5,696 nucleotides of DNA. It comes from Candidatus Electrothrix marina (GTDB lineage: Bacteria; Desulfobacterota; Desulfobulbia; Desulfobulbales; Desulfobulbaceae). The notes beneath the pieces are model-generated. The model saw nothing but the letters and a program-made list of their open reading frames with translations, had not been told where the DNA came from and ran no database searches. The stretch spans positions 1 to 5,696 of the forward strand of contig MTKS01000122.1 of assembly GCA_004028495.1 (NCBI GenBank), read 5' to 3'. Each line of letters starts with the position of its first letter. The first letter of the stretch is position 1. A program made the translations under genes and the position numbers. This document shows positions 5,519-5,696 of this stretch, piece after piece.

Positions 5519-5567
5519 TTCCCAGTTCTCCTCAGGCAATTCTCCCTTTCCTTTGTCACTATGATGT

Positions 5568-5574
5568 AAGGAGG
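5568..5574 (+). promoter_or_regulatory. Strong Shine-Dalgarno AAGGAGG
   Basis: A near-perfect anti-16S match lies 6 bases before the ATG at 5581. It is the best ribosome binding site in the window and fixes the start of the Uma2-family gene. Confidence 0.85.
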
Positions 5575-5580
5575 TTTCAC

Positions 5581-5696
5581 ATGGCACAACCTGCAATAAC
5601 CGGCCCCTCTGTTTTTACCTATAAGGATTATCTCGGCTGGCCGGAAGAGGAACACTGGGAGTTGATTGACGGGGTTCCCTGGAATATGTCGCCTGC
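5581..5696 (+). CDS. Uma2-family (DUF820) putative endonuclease, N-terminal part only
   Basis: Only the first 38 codons plus two bases are in the window; the gene runs off the right edge. The visible residues match the N-terminal signature of the Uma2/DUF820 family: T13-Y-K-D-Y-L-G-W-P-E (13-22), then W26-E-L-I-D-G-V (26-32), and M36-S-P just before the edge. Family members have a PD-(D/E)xK nuclease-like fold and are often present in many copies in cyanobacteria and some other bacteria; their cellular role is mostly unknown. The catalytic residues lie mainly beyond the edge, so an intact active site cannot be confirmed. It follows tsaB by 68 bases and has an excellent ribosome binding site, unlike its neighbours. 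A TATGAT at 5560-5565 is too close to the ribosome binding site to be a convincing -10. Confidence 0.82.
   Translation, partial: MAQPAITGPSVFTYKDYLGWPEEEHWELIDGVPWNMSP

Noticed and set aside
5553..5565. Promoter for the Uma2 gene (TTGTCA and TATGAT)
   Set aside because: The two hexamers are nearly adjacent, and a start from TATGAT would fall in the ribosome binding site.

Overview
This is a plus-strand bacterial window with six complete protein genes and one cut off by the right edge. All are read left to right: cutA, cbiB/cobD, a small exported protein of unknown function, a YfdC-like FNT-family transporter, a short [4Fe-4S] ferredoxin, the RseP site-2 protease, tsaB, and the first 38 codons of a Uma2-family (DUF820) protein. 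No tRNA, rRNA, CRISPR array or insertion sequence was seen. Base composition is balanced, with AT-rich gaps between genes.

The likely source is an anaerobic Gram-negative bacterium, possibly a Desulfobacterota member near the Desulfobulbales. This rests on the ferredoxin pattern (CxxCxxCxxxCP plus a distal CP, as in Desulfovibrio-type ferredoxins), a cobalamin-pathway gene, an FNT transporter and the rseP-tsaB pairing. It is an inference from gene types, not a sequence match.

Region by region: positions 1-1440 hold a tight cutA-cbiB pair with a 9-base gap, and a weak candidate terminator overlaps the end of cbiB. Positions 1441-1684 are non-coding, with a good extended -10 promoter followed by a leader of about 140 bases and a second extended -10 element close to the gene. 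Positions 1685-2149 encode the exported unknown protein, followed by a candidate terminator. The FNT gene (from about 2275) and the ferredoxin gene (from 3268) each have their own short upstream region. Both regions carry a dyad near -35, the octamer ATGGTACA and a -10-like box. A leader of about 170 bases precedes rseP; it contains a 40-codon open frame and a 10-bp hairpin. tsaB follows rseP after 50 bases. Its stop codon lies in the loop of a GC-rich hairpin that would work as a terminator mainly for minus-strand transcription. The Uma2 gene then starts behind a near-perfect Shine-Dalgarno sequence.

The genes do not form one pathway. They look like several short housekeeping units: metal tolerance (CutA), cobamide assembly (CbiB), anion transport (FNT), electron transfer (ferredoxin), membrane stress or signal proteolysis (RseP) and tRNA t6A synthesis (TsaB). 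No clearly new multi-gene system is visible. The points most worth following are the unknown exported protein, the structured rseP leader and the shared promoter layout of the FNT and ferredoxin genes.
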